Shown in pieces: positions 20,301-30,700 of a stretch of 64,000 nt of DNA. The position numbers and the translations under genes were made by a program. The notes beneath the pieces were generated by a model that was not told the origin of the DNA, made no database searches, and saw nothing but the letters and a program-made list of their open reading frames with translations. The stretch lies in the NCBI GenBank assembly GCA_965644315.1, contig CBFFRQ010000056.1, forward strand, positions 248,001 to 312,000, given 5' to 3'. Each line of letters opens with the position of its first letter. Within the stretch, counting starts at the first letter, position 1. This stretch comes from Caecitellus pseudoparvulus (Eukaryota; Bigyra: Bicosoecida).

Positions 20301-22031
20301 CCCTGTGTCTTGGACGCTGCGCCTTCAGCAATCCCCGCAGGCACTGTGAGCAAGCTGTTTGTTCGTGGACGCGGCTTTGCAAGCGTTCCACCTGCAGAAG
20401 TTCAGGTTACATTGAGTGGTATCGCGCAAGCCTGCAGTGATGTCTGCGTGCTGTCTGACCGACTACTCTCGTGCATGACGCCGCCGGTCTCTGTGCCGTG
20501 TGACGCGGGGCACTTTTCGTCTGTCAAGTGGAGCAGTGTTGTGGTGTGCCTCAGTGGTAGTCGGTCAAGCCACAGCGGCATGTGGGAGGCGGGCTGGTGG
20601 GGTTCTTCGGCCCCCCACCTCAGCTCTCCAGCAGCCTCCGGCGCGCTGGTGCACTTTGTCGCCACTCCAAGTGGTTTAGCCGCGACCAATCCCCTTGGCA
20701 AGTTGGCTAGTGGTGGTGTGTTTGATCAGGAATCGTCTGACTCTGAGGGCTCAACGGCGTTCGCGGGCGAGCCCGAGCGCGCACCAGCGCATGCAGCTGA
20801 CCCGCCAGATTCCGTGCAGCAATGGATGCAAGAAGACACCCAGGCCACGAACGGAGCAGGTAGGCTGCGATTTGATCATCACAAGCCCGTGTCCTTTGAA
20901 ACCATTGACGAAGACTTGCGAGAACTGCAGCGCATGGCTTCAGCAGCACATGGACTGTGTGTCCTGGACATGCTTGCCTCTCCACGGGCCAACGGCGCCA
21001 GAGGACGAGTGTCAATGGCCGCCCCTCGCCCTGTCCTCTGCAATGGCGCGATGGGTGACAGGTTCTTCAATGGAGCTTGCTTTCAGCAGCCCCTGCACAC
21101 TCAAGTTCCCAGGGAATTGCATGGCTGTGCCCTCGAACGCGGCGGGCGGGGCTTGGACGAAGCAGATGTCGGTGCAGGGTGGAGCGGCATGCCTGGCTGG
21201 ATGAGGGCAGAAGATCGCAGCACCCTGCGCACCATGGAGACCACCGCCACTGCGTACCTGCACTCCGTTGGGTGGCAGGCGGCGCAGTTGCTTGCTGCAG
21301 AAGGAGCCTGCCCTGGGGGATTTTGCCTTGAGAGCGGGGCGTGGCCTGCGGCCAGCCAGCTAGCAACAGGTCCCTCCCATGTCAAGCCGTCCCGTGGCAC
21401 TCGGTCGCGGAGACCTGCATCCTTCTTTGGTGCAAAAGGGGGTGCCGAGGGTGACGAAGAGGAGGAAGATGCCTTGGGCTATCGGCCAGTGTGGGTGACG
21501 CCCTCGTGGCGGTCTCCTGGCATCTACTGCACAAGTGACAGCGCCATGCATCGAGCATTTGTGAAGGGGCTGCTGGAAGGCGCCGCGGCTTGTGGGGCTG
21601 TGCTGCAGCTGGAAGACTTGTCACCACAGGCGCGCTTGCTGTGGGACCGCCTCCCACACACACGCCTGATCAAAGGGCTGGGACAAGCCGCCGTAGCAAC
21701 AGAGCTAAACTTGTCAGCTCGACACCCAACCACTGATGGAGCAGTGGTGCCATGTGTGGGAGGTCGAGGGCGCAGCTTTCGTGGAGGAGGAGGTGCAGGC
21801 GGGGCCTCTGACCGGCTGTGGATGCTTCGGCGCATCGCCCGTCAGCAAAGTGCAGCCAGCGCAGTGTCCCGCAAGCGTCGATTCAGACACTACCTTCCCC
21901 GTCGCTTAGGTGTGGGCCATGCCACGTGCACGCTACTTGCCTGCCAGAGCGCATGGGCCGATGCCCCTCTCCAGCCTTTTCCTCCCCTGCCCGAGCCAGA
22001 CGCAGGCACCCAAGTCGCAGAAATGCATTGA
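17349..22031 (+). CDS. ATAD5: ATAD5/Elg1-type RFC-like AAA+ subunit (PCNA unloader)
   Basis: A single 1560-codon exon. ATAD5/Elg1 forms an RFC-like complex with RFC2-5 that removes PCNA from DNA. Diagnostic sequence: Walker A GAHGTGKSAAV near residue 637, followed by ELGYSVIEVSVCS; Walker B LLLFEEVDVLF near 833 (the FEEVD form typical of ATAD5); CPVVLTTSAPP sensor 1; and MHHNSDLRRCL near 922 as the sensor-2 region. A 180-residue insert between Walker A and B contains GSLGTFFKPT, a PIP-like PCNA motif. EANSFFSIA near 317 is another. Residues about 990-1080 look like an IPT/TIG beta-sandwich (LFVRGRGF ... VQVTLSG ... LLSCMTPP). The C-terminal collar ends with a basic RKRRFRHYLPRRLG box. The ATG at 17349 follows a gap with no better start; the N-terminal 280 residues are low-complexity. 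Confidence 0.9.
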   Translation: MDSFLFSGGVSLPSYRTSNGGGVSNETGVSASGARGPPGTSPGKPEAEVGGTVIVDTPEGASTAPLLTAPVVLESPELAPPSAALPSTPTSVVVDAATSPQPGAGALSPVHALPVSFDGPSRAGNAFAKMMSASARRATQAAGSKHPPRRGTSAQPSQGSPGVSKVQDVSDCTLSTPLQLQSPAAVSVQSSAAGKLAPRTRGQKRRLLRGQRTLAAVPESGQPRGESGLPSAAASPKLPASPDSSVQVVKKPRRSKRVVAAPASSGDGAKDRAIPSIFMTKAQRAEARLAEAQAALRATAAQRRAEASLFVKAGDEANSFFSIASRRQAAMQALKTGHAVDCGSSAPSLSAQAHWLHDRDRLTARVEQWALPDFPSASCVHVNAPGKQADAHLEFGPLPCLTEEHESAPPSTVQAGLLHHTWLARGDQPSTQAPFTARSMNQADGICWITAQCREAWSEAFPRDPAEGGTSRLGRLVSGILRSSSSLGSSTPPASWSADHPFASSEVAHAPLQKDIADFVRHCAEAASRTEGETFLSALQPSAAHLCAASPAATGRLLTWLHRWKEESLLGCGNGTVRSGGSVRSAAVPQVSGQLASQQHLGWPLEHGDGDPADASLQDDEDWNAGAYLTPIAVLAGAHGTGKSAAVAAAAAELGYSVIEVSVCSLKGGNRCRKAVMELVGEAVSSRRLQRGMGGPSASERFAAFAASAVPQKSSRKSRKDVTLKPGQPRQPSRRAAGPQVPHPPTSADKGPGSLGTFFKPTRAQANLGSAPLSDESSDDDSVVAAKPLRGGLVDLSRTAAEADIAASSTAASLNNSQCGAGGAPAAAGQLSLLLFEEVDVLFSDDKGFHLALRELALRTRCPVVLTTSAPPPWLPGLALSAEHITFPAAHPLRVWAWMQAAALGVFGVVLEPARLLLFVMHHNSDLRRCLGAVPELVRTVRLVDDFACPSRSAAPVRAMETAPPTECWQHAPSGTVSTGAGVWPCVLDAAPSAIPAGTVSKLFVRGRGFASVPPAEVQVTLSGIAQACSDVCVLSDRLLSCMTPPVSVPCDAGHFSSVKWSSVVVCLSGSRSSHSGMWEAGWWGSSAPHLSSPAASGALVHFVATPSGLAATNPLGKLASGGVFDQESSDSEGSTAFAGEPERAPAHAADPPDSVQQWMQEDTQATNGAGRLRFDHHKPVSFETIDEDLRELQRMASAAHGLCVLDMLASPRANGARGRVSMAAPRPVLCNGAMGDRFFNGACFQQPLHTQVPRELHGCALERGGRGLDEADVGAGWSGMPGWMRAEDRSTLRTMETTATAYLHSVGWQAAQLLAAEGACPGGFCLESGAWPAASQLATGPSHVKPSRGTRSRRPASFFGAKGGAEGDEEEEDALGYRPVWVTPSWRSPGIYCTSDSAMHRAFVKGLLEGAAACGAVLQLEDLSPQARLLWDRLPHTRLIKGLGQAAVATELNLSARHPTTDGAVVPCVGGRGRSFRGGGGAGGASDRLWMLRRIARQQSAASAVSRKRRFRHYLPRRLGVGHATCTLLACQSAWADAPLQPFPPLPEPDAGTQVAEMH

Positions 22032-22052
22032 TGCGCCCTCGCCGAACTTTGG

Positions 22053-24374
22053 TCACCCTGCCCCAGTCGCTGAGGCGGCACCACCACTCTCTGCGGCGTC
22101 CTCACCCTCGGCATCTTCCGCCAGGGCTGGCATGGCCCCCACAGCAGCCCCGCCAGGAGTTTGAGTGCGCCCACCCTCTTCCAAGTCAACCCTGGCAGAC
22201 ATGCGATTGTAGCGGGAAGAGCCGCCTCGCCGCTGTACTCCTTCGACCAGTACGTTGCCGAGAGACGAGCGGGTGAAGGGCTTCGGCAGCACGACATCAA
22301 AGCCCATTTCGTAGTACCGTCGGATGTCAGCGGGCTCAGTTTGACTGGTCATGGCAATGATGGGTGCCTTTACTTGGTACCGTGTGCGCAGCTCCTTGCA
22401 GATCTCCGCACCGTTGGAGCGGTGCATAAGAATGTCCAGGACGATGGCATCGAAGGGCCTGTACGTCTCGGCCAGCGCGCCTGCCACCTGGTCGCCGTCC
22501 TCCTTGATGATGAAGGTGCAACCAAGCTGCTGGAGGAAGTTCTTGGCCTGGCGCCGGATGACCTTGGCATCGTCCACCAGGAGAATGTGCATGTTCAATG
22601 CCACGCCGTCGCCGTCGATGCCCAGCACTGGCCTGCCACCCTTGGGAGGCGCGCCCTCCAAAGCAGCAGGCGCCACCCCCCCCCCAGACGTGGACTGCGA
22701 GGCGAGGGCAGGATCCACCGTGGCCGACCCAAGGATACCAGCTGGCTCCGAGGCTGTGACAGACTCCACGCCCACTTCGGGCATGGTGCCGTCGATGATG
22801 GCAGGCCGGATGTTGGTCTTGCCCAGCCATGATGCGGGCACCCCGGGAATGAGGTCTTTGCTCTCCGCCTCGATGCTGCCCAGCTCCAGCTCACGAGTTT
22901 GGCGCACTGACGAAAACTTGGCAGTGAACCAGAACTGCACGATCCCAGCGGACTCCGTCAGGCCAAACTTGCCGTACATGAAGTCTGAGACGAGGACATT
23001 GACCAGGGGCAGCAACAGGGCCATGCGCTGCGCCCGAGTGCCCTTGACAGGGATGTCAGCCACAGCTGCATCCATGAGCTCCACGGAGGAGAGTCCGTGC
23101 AGCGTGCCCCGATCCAGCACCTCGAAGCGCAGGTGGGACGGGCCCGCCTTGCTCACCACCACATACAGGTTTGCTTTGGTGTCAGAGGCAAGGCGGGCAG
23201 CGATGAAAAGGACGTTACGCAGGATCTTCAAGACGTGGTGCTCGTCAATGGTCACGGCTGCGGGGACCCCTGGCCCGATAGCCAGCCCCACCTTCAGAGA
23301 GGTCAGGTCCTGCAGCGCATCCACGACGCTGCGCACGGAGCGGCGGATGTTGACGTCTTCGGGCAGGGAATTAAGGGAGCCTTCGCGGAGCCGGGTGAGG
23401 GTGAGGACGTCGTTCACCAGCACGTTCGTCGTCCTCGCAGCCAGCAGCATGTCCGGCATGCTCTCGAAAATGCCACCATCCGCTGCCGCCGGGCCCACGG
23501 AAGCCACCAGCTCGGCGGCCGTTTCCTTCACTTCTGTGGCTGACGCATCTAGGGCGTGGATGGCGTTGCGCAGCTCGTGCAAGGTGTACTTCATCACGCG
23601 GTCCATGACTCCTGTGATGTCCACGTCGGGCGTGGCGTTGCCGTCATGCGCACCACCCTCTGTGCGCCGCGGCAGCACACCCCCTGATGCAGGGTGCGCA
23701 GCCTTGGGCACGCCCAAGTCTTCTTCATCGGGTTCGCCCTCTTGCAGCACGGTCTCGAAGCCGGTGATGCCGGAGGGCTTCCCGCTGCGCATGACAACAT
23801 GCCCCACGAACCGCACCCGCCTCAACTCCCCACCACTGCTCTTGCGATGGAAAGTGATGCGCAGGCGACGCAGTTCGCCTGACATAGCAGCTGTCAACAA
23901 TGGGCGCACCCGGTCCTGAGCAGAGAGGGTGGGCTAGGCTTTGCACACGGCCAGCGAAGGTGGGAGGAAGGGTGCTGCTTACAGCGTCTGCTTCGGGCAC
24001 GTGTGTGATGTACGCGCTTTGTTCAATCTCCGCCGGGTGGTAGCCGAAAATGGTCTCGACATTGCTGGATACATGCTTGATCACACCCTGCGGAAGGCTT
24101 CAGAGGACTGGTGGACGGGGGAAGACAGCCCTCGCAAGCGCCAACAACTTCCGCACCTGCATGGTCATGTGGACGAAAATGTTGCAATCATCTTCATCCA
24201 CAGCACCCGAAATCCGCGCGTGGCGCTCTCGTTGAATGGACTTCACTGGGTCCTCGTCATGCTCCCTGCCATGACTCCCTGTGCGAGCACGGAGCCCGCC
24301 GTGCGGCGGGGTTACGAGGGCGAGAAACGCCTTCATGACAAGCACTCACCCTCCACGCTGCACGTGTTTCCCAT
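22053..24374 (-). CDS. Hybrid sensor histidine kinase: PAS, DHp/HATPase-like, receiver
   Basis: Exons 24374-24350, 24278-24157, 24087-23983 and 23915-22053 give 704 aa. The first exon encodes MGNTCSVE, a strong N-myristoylation (Gly2) and nearby Cys palmitoylation context, suggesting membrane tethering without TM helices. A PAS domain follows (GVIKHVSSNVETIFGYHPAEI ... DRVRPLLTAAMSGELRR) at about residues 45-150. The DHp H-box is TLHELRNAIHAL. The HATPase region is recognisable but its N-box (ILRNVLFIAARLA) lacks the second Asn, and the G boxes are weak, so catalytic strength is uncertain. The receiver near residues 560-680 has the acidic pair (LLVDDAKV), phospho-acceptor Asp (AIVLDILMHRSNG), MTS and Lys in LPKPF, all intact. 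His-Asp phosphorelay signalling is inferred; the PAS ligand is unknown. Its stop is 21 nt from that of convergent ATAD5. Confidence 0.9.
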
Positions 24375-24847
24375 CTCGGAGCAGGGGAAGGAGCACGGTA
24401 CTGAACAGGCTCTTGCCTGTCTCGTGCCGAGTGCAAGGCCTCCGAGCTTGCTCGGCGTCCAGCACTGGGCGCTGCTGCCAATCGGTCGGCTGGTGCCACG
24501 AATGTGCAAGCGGCGCAGACGCAGGGGGTGGCAAAGGGCCTGCCGAGGTGACACTGTGGGAAGCTGCGGCACAATGCAGCAGCAAGCTCACCTCGCTCTT
24601 AACCTATCAGGGCGTTGAAGTGTGACAGCCACCTGCATTGCAGCGACGACACGCCGAGAGAAAGCGAGGCCAGGACACGCTGCAGGCAGTGCCAGCCATG
24701 AAACAAATCCCAGGCCTTCTCGCTCATACTGGAAGACTTGCATTCCACTTATACAACATGATTGAAGCTGCGCCGGTACCCTTTCCAAGCGTTGCATCGT
24801 GAGCGAGCATTGCCTTGTGCTGGCTCCAGGTGCGGCTTTTGAGCAGA
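24375..24847. other. Intergenic region between divergent hybrid histidine kinase and prolyl 4-hydroxylase genes
   Basis: 473 nt between two divergent start codons, presumably both promoters. I find no recognisable core promoter motif, repeat or RNA gene. Short open frames on either strand have no family features. Confidence 0.5.
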
Positions 24848-26060
24848 ATGCAGACGGGCTTCTGTGTCCTCCTAGCAGTGCTTGCTTGGGTTTGCTGCAG
24901 CGCTGCAGGAGGTGGTGAGCAACATGATGATGTCATCCGCCGATTGAAGGGCGTCATTGTCGAGCAAAAGACCATGCTGGAGGCTCAGGCACAGATCTTG
25001 GAAAGCATGCAGCAGGAGCCGAGGATGTCGCAGCGAGCAACTCCACACATGCAGGCGCTGCCCGTGAACAGGACGCTGCAGCACGGAGGGCCAGAGCGGC
25101 TGTTCTACCTTAAGCATTTCATGTCACCAGAAGAAGTCAACCTCATGCTGACAGGTGGGCGCGTGCTGCCACCACGTGAGGCGCCACTTGCTCTGCCACC
25201 TGCCTGAGCGACCCCCTTCCACAGCCGCCATGTCAAGGTTCGAGAGATCAACGACATTTGGTGGGAAGGACCTCCAGGATCAAGTGGGTAGCCTCGTGCG
25301 CTCCAGCAGCACAGCCTACCTGACGCAAGAGGACTACGAGAAGGTGCAGCCCATCGTCGAGCGCATGCATGCTGAAGCGCGCATCCCGTACTCAAACGGG
25401 GAAGCTCTGCAAGTGACCAGATACGATGCAGGGCAGCTGTATCAGTTTCATTGGGACAGCCAGTGCGTCGTGCCGCGCTACTTGCGCGCCTGCCTGCCTA
25501 TGCATTGCTCTTGCCCGCCCCACCCCCTCAGCTTGGCCCTGGGGCGGTACGCAACGTTCCTCGTCTTTTTGAACGACGTAGAGCAGGGAGGCCACACGGT
25601 CTTCCCCCAGGCGCAGTGGGTACAAAGTGAGACTGCACGCCACTGGGCAGCTGAGCACTTGGGCCTGCACCTGCCAGAGATAGGCAGCCCTGCGTGGGAC
25701 ACCAGCGACTTGCCCAGCATCAGCACTGACTACATGGCAGAACACCCCAGCATGGAGCCCTTCTGCGCTCACCCTGCAGTTGTACGTTTCCCGCCTCGGG
25801 CTGGGGACGCGCTGCTTTGGTTCAACCACGACATGCAGCTGGACCATGACTGGCACACGCTGCACGGAGGCTGCCCTCCCCTCGGCTCGTCGCGCAAGTA
25901 CATTGCGCAGCAGTGGATGCGATGGTACCGCCAAGACGGGGAGGAGGATAATGATTTCTATGCTATGCTGCAGGAATGTGGCTTCGTGGAGCAGGATGAC
26001 CCGACGGACCCAACGAAAGTGCAGGAGGGTGCAGCCGAGGCGGAACCCATCGAGCTGTAG
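24848..26060 (+). CDS. Prolyl 4-hydroxylase, secretory-pathway type
   Basis: Fe(II)/2-oxoglutarate dioxygenase that hydroxylates prolines in secreted proteins. Exons 24848-25154, 25225-25462 and 25532-26060 give 357 aa. The ATG at 24848 starts a clean signal peptide or anchor (MQTGFCVLLAVLAWVCCSAA). An upstream TTG frame extension was ignored. A short heptad-like helix follows (KGVIVEQKTMLEAQAQILES). The P4H domain starts at LFYLKHFMSPEEVN. The iron-binding triad is visible: His178 and Asp180 in FHWDS and a distal His293 in TLHGGCPP. Lys303 in SRKYIAQQW is positioned to bind 2-oxoglutarate. RYATFLVFLNDVEQGGHTVFP is the signature strand region. An approximately 80-residue insert lies between HTVFP and the distal His, longer than in plant P4Hs. 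Likely ER or Golgi lumen. Confidence 0.93.
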
Positions 26061-26097
26061 CCTGGCCGCCAGACTGGAGCACAGTCGCAGTATGAAT

Positions 26098-27603
26098 TCA
26101 CGGGTGGAAAAACGCATCCAGGTCCACAGGCTGACCTTGAGTCGGAGGCGAGGCGCTGGCGCTATGGGCAGCTGCTGCGCGCCACTTGGCGGTGGCCAAG
26201 GCCACACCCCAAGGTGACGCCTGAGAGGCTGGCGCAGGGGGTGCTGCTGAGCTAGCTTCAAGCGCAGCCACGCGCGCCATAAGGGCTTCTACTTCAGGTG
26301 CGCGATGAGCTCCTTGCGTCGCCAGAACGTCGCAGCGCTGGCGCTCAGCAGCCAAGACCTGCGCCTGTTCCTCCGCGGCAGCCGCGGCAGCCGCAGCAGC
26401 CTGCTTTGCCTTGCCCTGCGCCTGTTTTAAGGCGCTCTTCAACTTCTTAACCTTGGCTTTGGCCTCCCGAGCATCCTGCTGCGCCGCAGCCGTCGCCGCG
26501 TCGGCAGCCTCCAGCTGGGCCCTCAGCAGACTGGTCAAGTTTCGCGTCTCCTTCGCCTCCTCCAGCAGGGCTTTCAGGCGGTCTTGAGCCATGTCCAGCG
26601 CCGCTATCAGCCGCTTGTTCTCGCGCTTCTGCGCGCCAAGTGCGGCGGCATCCTTACTGGGCCGGTCCCAGGCGCCTCTGAGCTGCGCCCGGGTCGCTGC
26701 AAGAGCCTCCTCCACCTCCGCCACGCGCGCCAGAGCTGCATCCCGCGCGTCAATCAATGAGGAACGATCCCTGCGCCATGCTGCAAGCTCAGACACCGCC
26801 TCCTTCAGCAGGCGGTCTGACTGAGCCGCTCGTCGACATGACACGGCAGCCTCCTGACGCATGTGCACCACCTCACTCACTGTGGCGGTGGGCGTGTGAC
26901 TAGGCAGGGAAACAGAGGAAGATTGCGGCATCAAAGACAACTCTTGATCAGGCGGAGGGGGCACACGCTCAGGGGGGGCGGCGGCAGGGCTGCCTTCGCC
27001 GGCATCGACAGCTTGCCAGCCTTGCTCGGCGCGACGCTGGGGAGACTGCCGGCGGCTCTGGCTGCTAGGGACAGCCGAGCCAGCACGAGTTGGACTGCCA
27101 CCTTGAACACTTCCCCTGCTCACTGCCCTGGCTGGGGTGGGCGGTCGATGCGACGAAGAAGCCGCACGAGCAGAGGGGGCCGCCTCCCGCGGGTCAAATT
27201 CCGCGCCCGCCCTTCGAGGCGATGGCATGGGTGGAATGGAGAGCGGAGTGGACATTGTCGCCGCCAAGGAAGGCGGAACATGCCCTTTCTTTGGCGCTGT
27301 CTTCAGTGACCCCTGTCCAACCTTGGGCTTTCCGACGCTGGCTCCCGCAGTATCGCGTGAAGCTGGCACCTGCATTGGCCGCTGCGACCCTTGCTCGGCA
27401 GTGGATGCAGGCGAGCCCCGCCTCGCAGACGGGCTGGCTTGCAGCCTGCGCTGCACTGCTGAAGCAACACGATGTGCATCGAGGTAAGCAGGGTCAGCTT
27501 TCACGGATCCTCTGGCGAGGGCAGGTGACACGGCAGGCACTCGACGCCGTGGTGGAGCTGGAGATGGCTGCGGCGCCCCTGCACGTCGTGTTTGCGATAG
27601 CAT
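26098..27603 (-). CDS. Coiled-coil protein of unknown function
   Basis: Open frame of 501 aa from ATG 27603. Sequence upstream of that codon is open in frame but antisense-shifted over the channel gene, so it was excluded. The N-terminal half is Ser/Pro/Arg-rich and disordered (multiple SP and RxxS/T sites). From about residue 220 to 460 it is a long Ala/Glu/Lys/Arg heptad region (for example ARVAEVEEALAATRAQLRG and EAKAKVKKLKSALKQAQGK), predicted to be a continuous coiled coil. The last residues are VDLDAFFHP. No enzymatic motif is seen. A cytoskeletal, centrosomal or scaffolding role is possible but unsupported. It lies 153 nt downstream of the channel stop on the same strand and converges on the prolyl hydroxylase gene with 37 nt between stops. 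Confidence 0.72.
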   Translation of the reverse strand: MLSQTRRAGAPQPSPAPPRRRVPAVSPALARGSVKADPAYLDAHRVASAVQRRLQASPSARRGSPASTAEQGSQRPMQVPASRDTAGASVGKPKVGQGSLKTAPKKGHVPPSLAATMSTPLSIPPMPSPRRAGAEFDPREAAPSARAASSSHRPPTPARAVSRGSVQGGSPTRAGSAVPSSQSRRQSPQRRAEQGWQAVDAGEGSPAAAPPERVPPPPDQELSLMPQSSSVSLPSHTPTATVSEVVHMRQEAAVSCRRAAQSDRLLKEAVSELAAWRRDRSSLIDARDAALARVAEVEEALAATRAQLRGAWDRPSKDAAALGAQKRENKRLIAALDMAQDRLKALLEEAKETRNLTSLLRAQLEAADAATAAAQQDAREAKAKVKKLKSALKQAQGKAKQAAAAAAAAAEEQAQVLAAERQRCDVLATQGAHRAPEVEALMARVAALEASSAAPPAPASQASPWGVALATAKWRAAAAHSASASPPTQGQPVDLDAFFHP

Positions 27604-27755
27604 GCTGGTGTGGGACCGGCCGAAGCGGGGAGGCGTGCGTCGCACTGCACTGCACTCATGTAGAGCCGAGCGTGGCAAAGATGAATTGGAAACCCTGCCG
27701 GCACGCTGGCAGGGATGGTCGCCAGCACGGCTTGCAGCTCGTTCCCAGGATATGG

Positions 27756-30700
27756 TCAGGGAGCCTGCGTCGAAGCGCCCGCGAAGGCTGCAGCCTCCTC
27801 GGCCTCTGCGTCTTCGTCGTCCTCCTCCGCAACTTCGTCCATGACGACAGCCCTGGCGCCCTTGTTCATGGCGGCAATGACCCGTGCGCTGCCGTCTTGC
27901 TGGGCTGCCTCGCGCGCCTGGGCGGTGCTCTCCATGTCTCCGCGCAGCCGACCGCGCAGCTGGGAGGAGGACAGCTGCCGCCCCAGAGTTCCCCTGGCGT
28001 GCGCCATACCGCCCGGGGACCACGAGGCGCGTCGCAATCGAGCACCCGCGCCACCCTGCCCCATGCCGCCCGACAGCTGGCTGTGGAGGTGGGCTGCCCG
28101 TGAGGGCGGCGGCACGGGCATGGGCGCTGGAGGGGGACCGGGTGGTTGGGACGTGGAGGCGGGGTCTGCTTCGGGGGCCTCCCCGGGGCCACTTGCGTGG
28201 TCTGAAGACGATGATGTGGGCACAGTGAGGTGCGCTGGCAAGGTGCTGAGCATGGGGGGCATGGCAGGCAGCGTGCTGGGCTGGGGCAAGCCCATGGAAT
28301 GCGCCCTGCCGGCACCGATGCCGCTGCCAGTCGCTGAGGCGCCGGTGTCCAGCACGTCGGTGTACCCGAAGCTGTCCATGCGCTGCAGCGCCACCTCTCG
28401 CAGGGGCACCCCGAACAGCATGGGGTACTTTTGAGTCAGCTCGTACACAGCCTGGCGCGGCAGCACGTAGGCCTCTGTCTGGGCCATGGACGTGGCGGTG
28501 GCTTCGTACGTGTCTGAGAACAGGCACTCTGCTGCGCCGAAGAAGGCCCCGTCCGACATCTCAGCCACCTGCACGCCGTCCCGCAGCAGCCCCACCAAGC
28601 CTTTGGACAGGAAGTACATGCCGTGCACAGGCGTGGTTTGCACGTACAGGATGACGCCGGGGCCGGCTGTCGTGCGCTCCAGCTTCCACACGACGTCAGC
28701 CACGACATCTGCGCCCTGAGGCACGGCGTCGTTGTCGCGCAGCTCGCGCAGGAAGTGGATGCTGTCGATCAAACTCTTGCGCGCAAACAGCAGCACGTCA
28801 CGGCGGAGGGACGCTGGCAGCTGGGGCAGGATGTCACTGACGCTCTCTGCAGACTTGTTGGAGTCTTCTAGCCAGCGATGCAGGCGCCGGCGCAGGGGCT
28901 TGGGGGGCGCCACCGTGCGCAGGAGGTGGGAGATGCCATCTTCGCGCTGGCGCTGGGAGTTGGACGACTTGGCCTGCGCAGCCACCACCTGCAGGATGTC
29001 GGCGACCAGGATGCCGCCGCCCAGCATGCCAATGACCACAACCAGCATGGTGAAGCCCTGCTCGCCTGCCGTGACGGGGGAGATGTCCCCGAAGCCCACC
29101 GTGGACATGGTCACGAGGGTCCAGTACACAGACGCGATGTAGCGCTCGGCGACCGTGCGTTCACTGAGCCCTGCCGCTGCAATCCAGGACTCGTCGGGCT
29201 GCATGTCCCGCAGGTCCCCGCCCACTGCCGGGGAAATGCCGATCCAGTGCCAGGCACAGGCGATCCAGTGCGCGAAGAGCGCAGACATGCCCAGCGTGCG
29301 CAGGACTGCGGCAAAGGCGGGCAAGGACAGGAACGTGTCCTCCAGGGAGCTCCACAGTGACATGAGGATGGGTAGCTGCATGAGGCGGCCCACCTTGACC
29401 ACGCGCACCATGCGCAGGGCGCGGGGAAGGCGGGCCAGGCGGGCCAGGCGGTTGCCTCCGGAGCTGGCGTCGCCATTGGACAGGATGCTGTTGAAGGGGA
29501 AGATGGACACGAGGTCGGTGATGAACCATCCTGTGAGGTAGTTCACGGCAATGGCGCCGGGGTCTGAGATGATGTGTCCGCTGTTGTCCTGGTACGCGGA
29601 GACGAACTGGATGAGCATGTCCATGGCGAACATGGCGTACACGATCCAGTCGGTGACTTCCAGGCCCTCATTCTCCGCCTCGAAGGCCAGAGCGAAGGGC
29701 ATGATGGTGGCCGTGTAAAAGATGGCGGGCAGCATGATGATGTCCCAGCCGGACTTCACGTGGCCGTGAGGGTGCAGAATGCACCGCGATCCACGCACAC
29801 AGCCGTACCGCGTCCAGGGGTTCCGCTGCAGCCCTGAGAACTCATCCTCGTCGCCGTCGCTCACGCTGGACCATGACCGCCCTGTGGACTGCAGCCGTCG
29901 CTTGCGCCGCCGGGTGGTCATTGAGCGGGGGCTTGCAGTTGAGCTTCCTTGTGCAGGCACCAGGTCATGCTTGCTGCTCACCATCTCCACCGTGACGCCC
30001 TTGGGGGAACTCGAGGACGCACTTCCTGCCAGTACTGCTGCTACGGCCTTGGCATCATCTGCGAAGCAGAAGGAAGCGGAGTGGTGAGTGCAAAGGCTGC
30101 ACGTCGCAAGCGACTGGGCCTGAGCCGCATGAGGGGCGGTCATGGACACGCGAGCTCCCTGCCCAGGCACAGGGAAGGGCAGGGAAAGTTGTGACAAACA
30201 AGCACTTTACGCCCAGCAAGGTTGGCAGGCCAACTCGTCCTTGCAGGCTGGAAGGGAGTGCCCGCATGTTTCCGTATTGGCTGGCGTGGCACACCCCTAT
30301 TCCTCCCCCGCGAACAAGCTCAAGGCGCGGCACGCACCTTCAAACTTGCCAGGTCGCTCTTTGTCTGCATGGTCCTGTTTCTGGCTGTCCCCAGCTGCTT
30401 CCTGGTGGAGACCTGCGGGGCTGCTGCGGCCACTGCCACTCACAGGCGTGCCAGATGGGCTCAGCGCCAGGCGAGACTCCTGATCCGGATCAGGGGGAGG
30501 AATTGGCTGAGAGGGAGGGGGGATGCTGCGATAGCTTGACCCCCGGGAGTGCCCCGGAGGAAAGCTCACACGACTGCCGGTGCTGTGTGAGCGCTGTGCA
30601 GTCGTGGCAGGCACCGGAGAGGGGCCTGCAGAGGAAGAGGGCAGCGGGGAGCGTGGCAGCAGGAAGGAGGAGCTTGTGCCACGAGTGCTCATGCGCTCTA

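Noticed and set aside
22351-23919. 522-aa plus-strand open frame opposite the hybrid histidine kinase
   Set aside because: Antisense shadow: the minus strand encodes PAS, H-box and receiver motifs over the same bases.
24815-24847. Upstream extension of the prolyl hydroxylase
   Set aside because: It would start at TTG. ATG 24848 gives a proper signal peptide.
25392-26261. 289-aa minus-strand frame over the prolyl hydroxylase
   Set aside because: No domain; the sense exon carries the dioxygenase iron ligands.
27604-28527. N-terminal part of an 809-codon minus-strand frame continuing into the coiled-coil gene
   Set aside because: It overlaps the channel's C-terminal coding region in another frame and is Arg/His-rich shadow sequence. 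The coiled-coil gene was started at ATG 27603.
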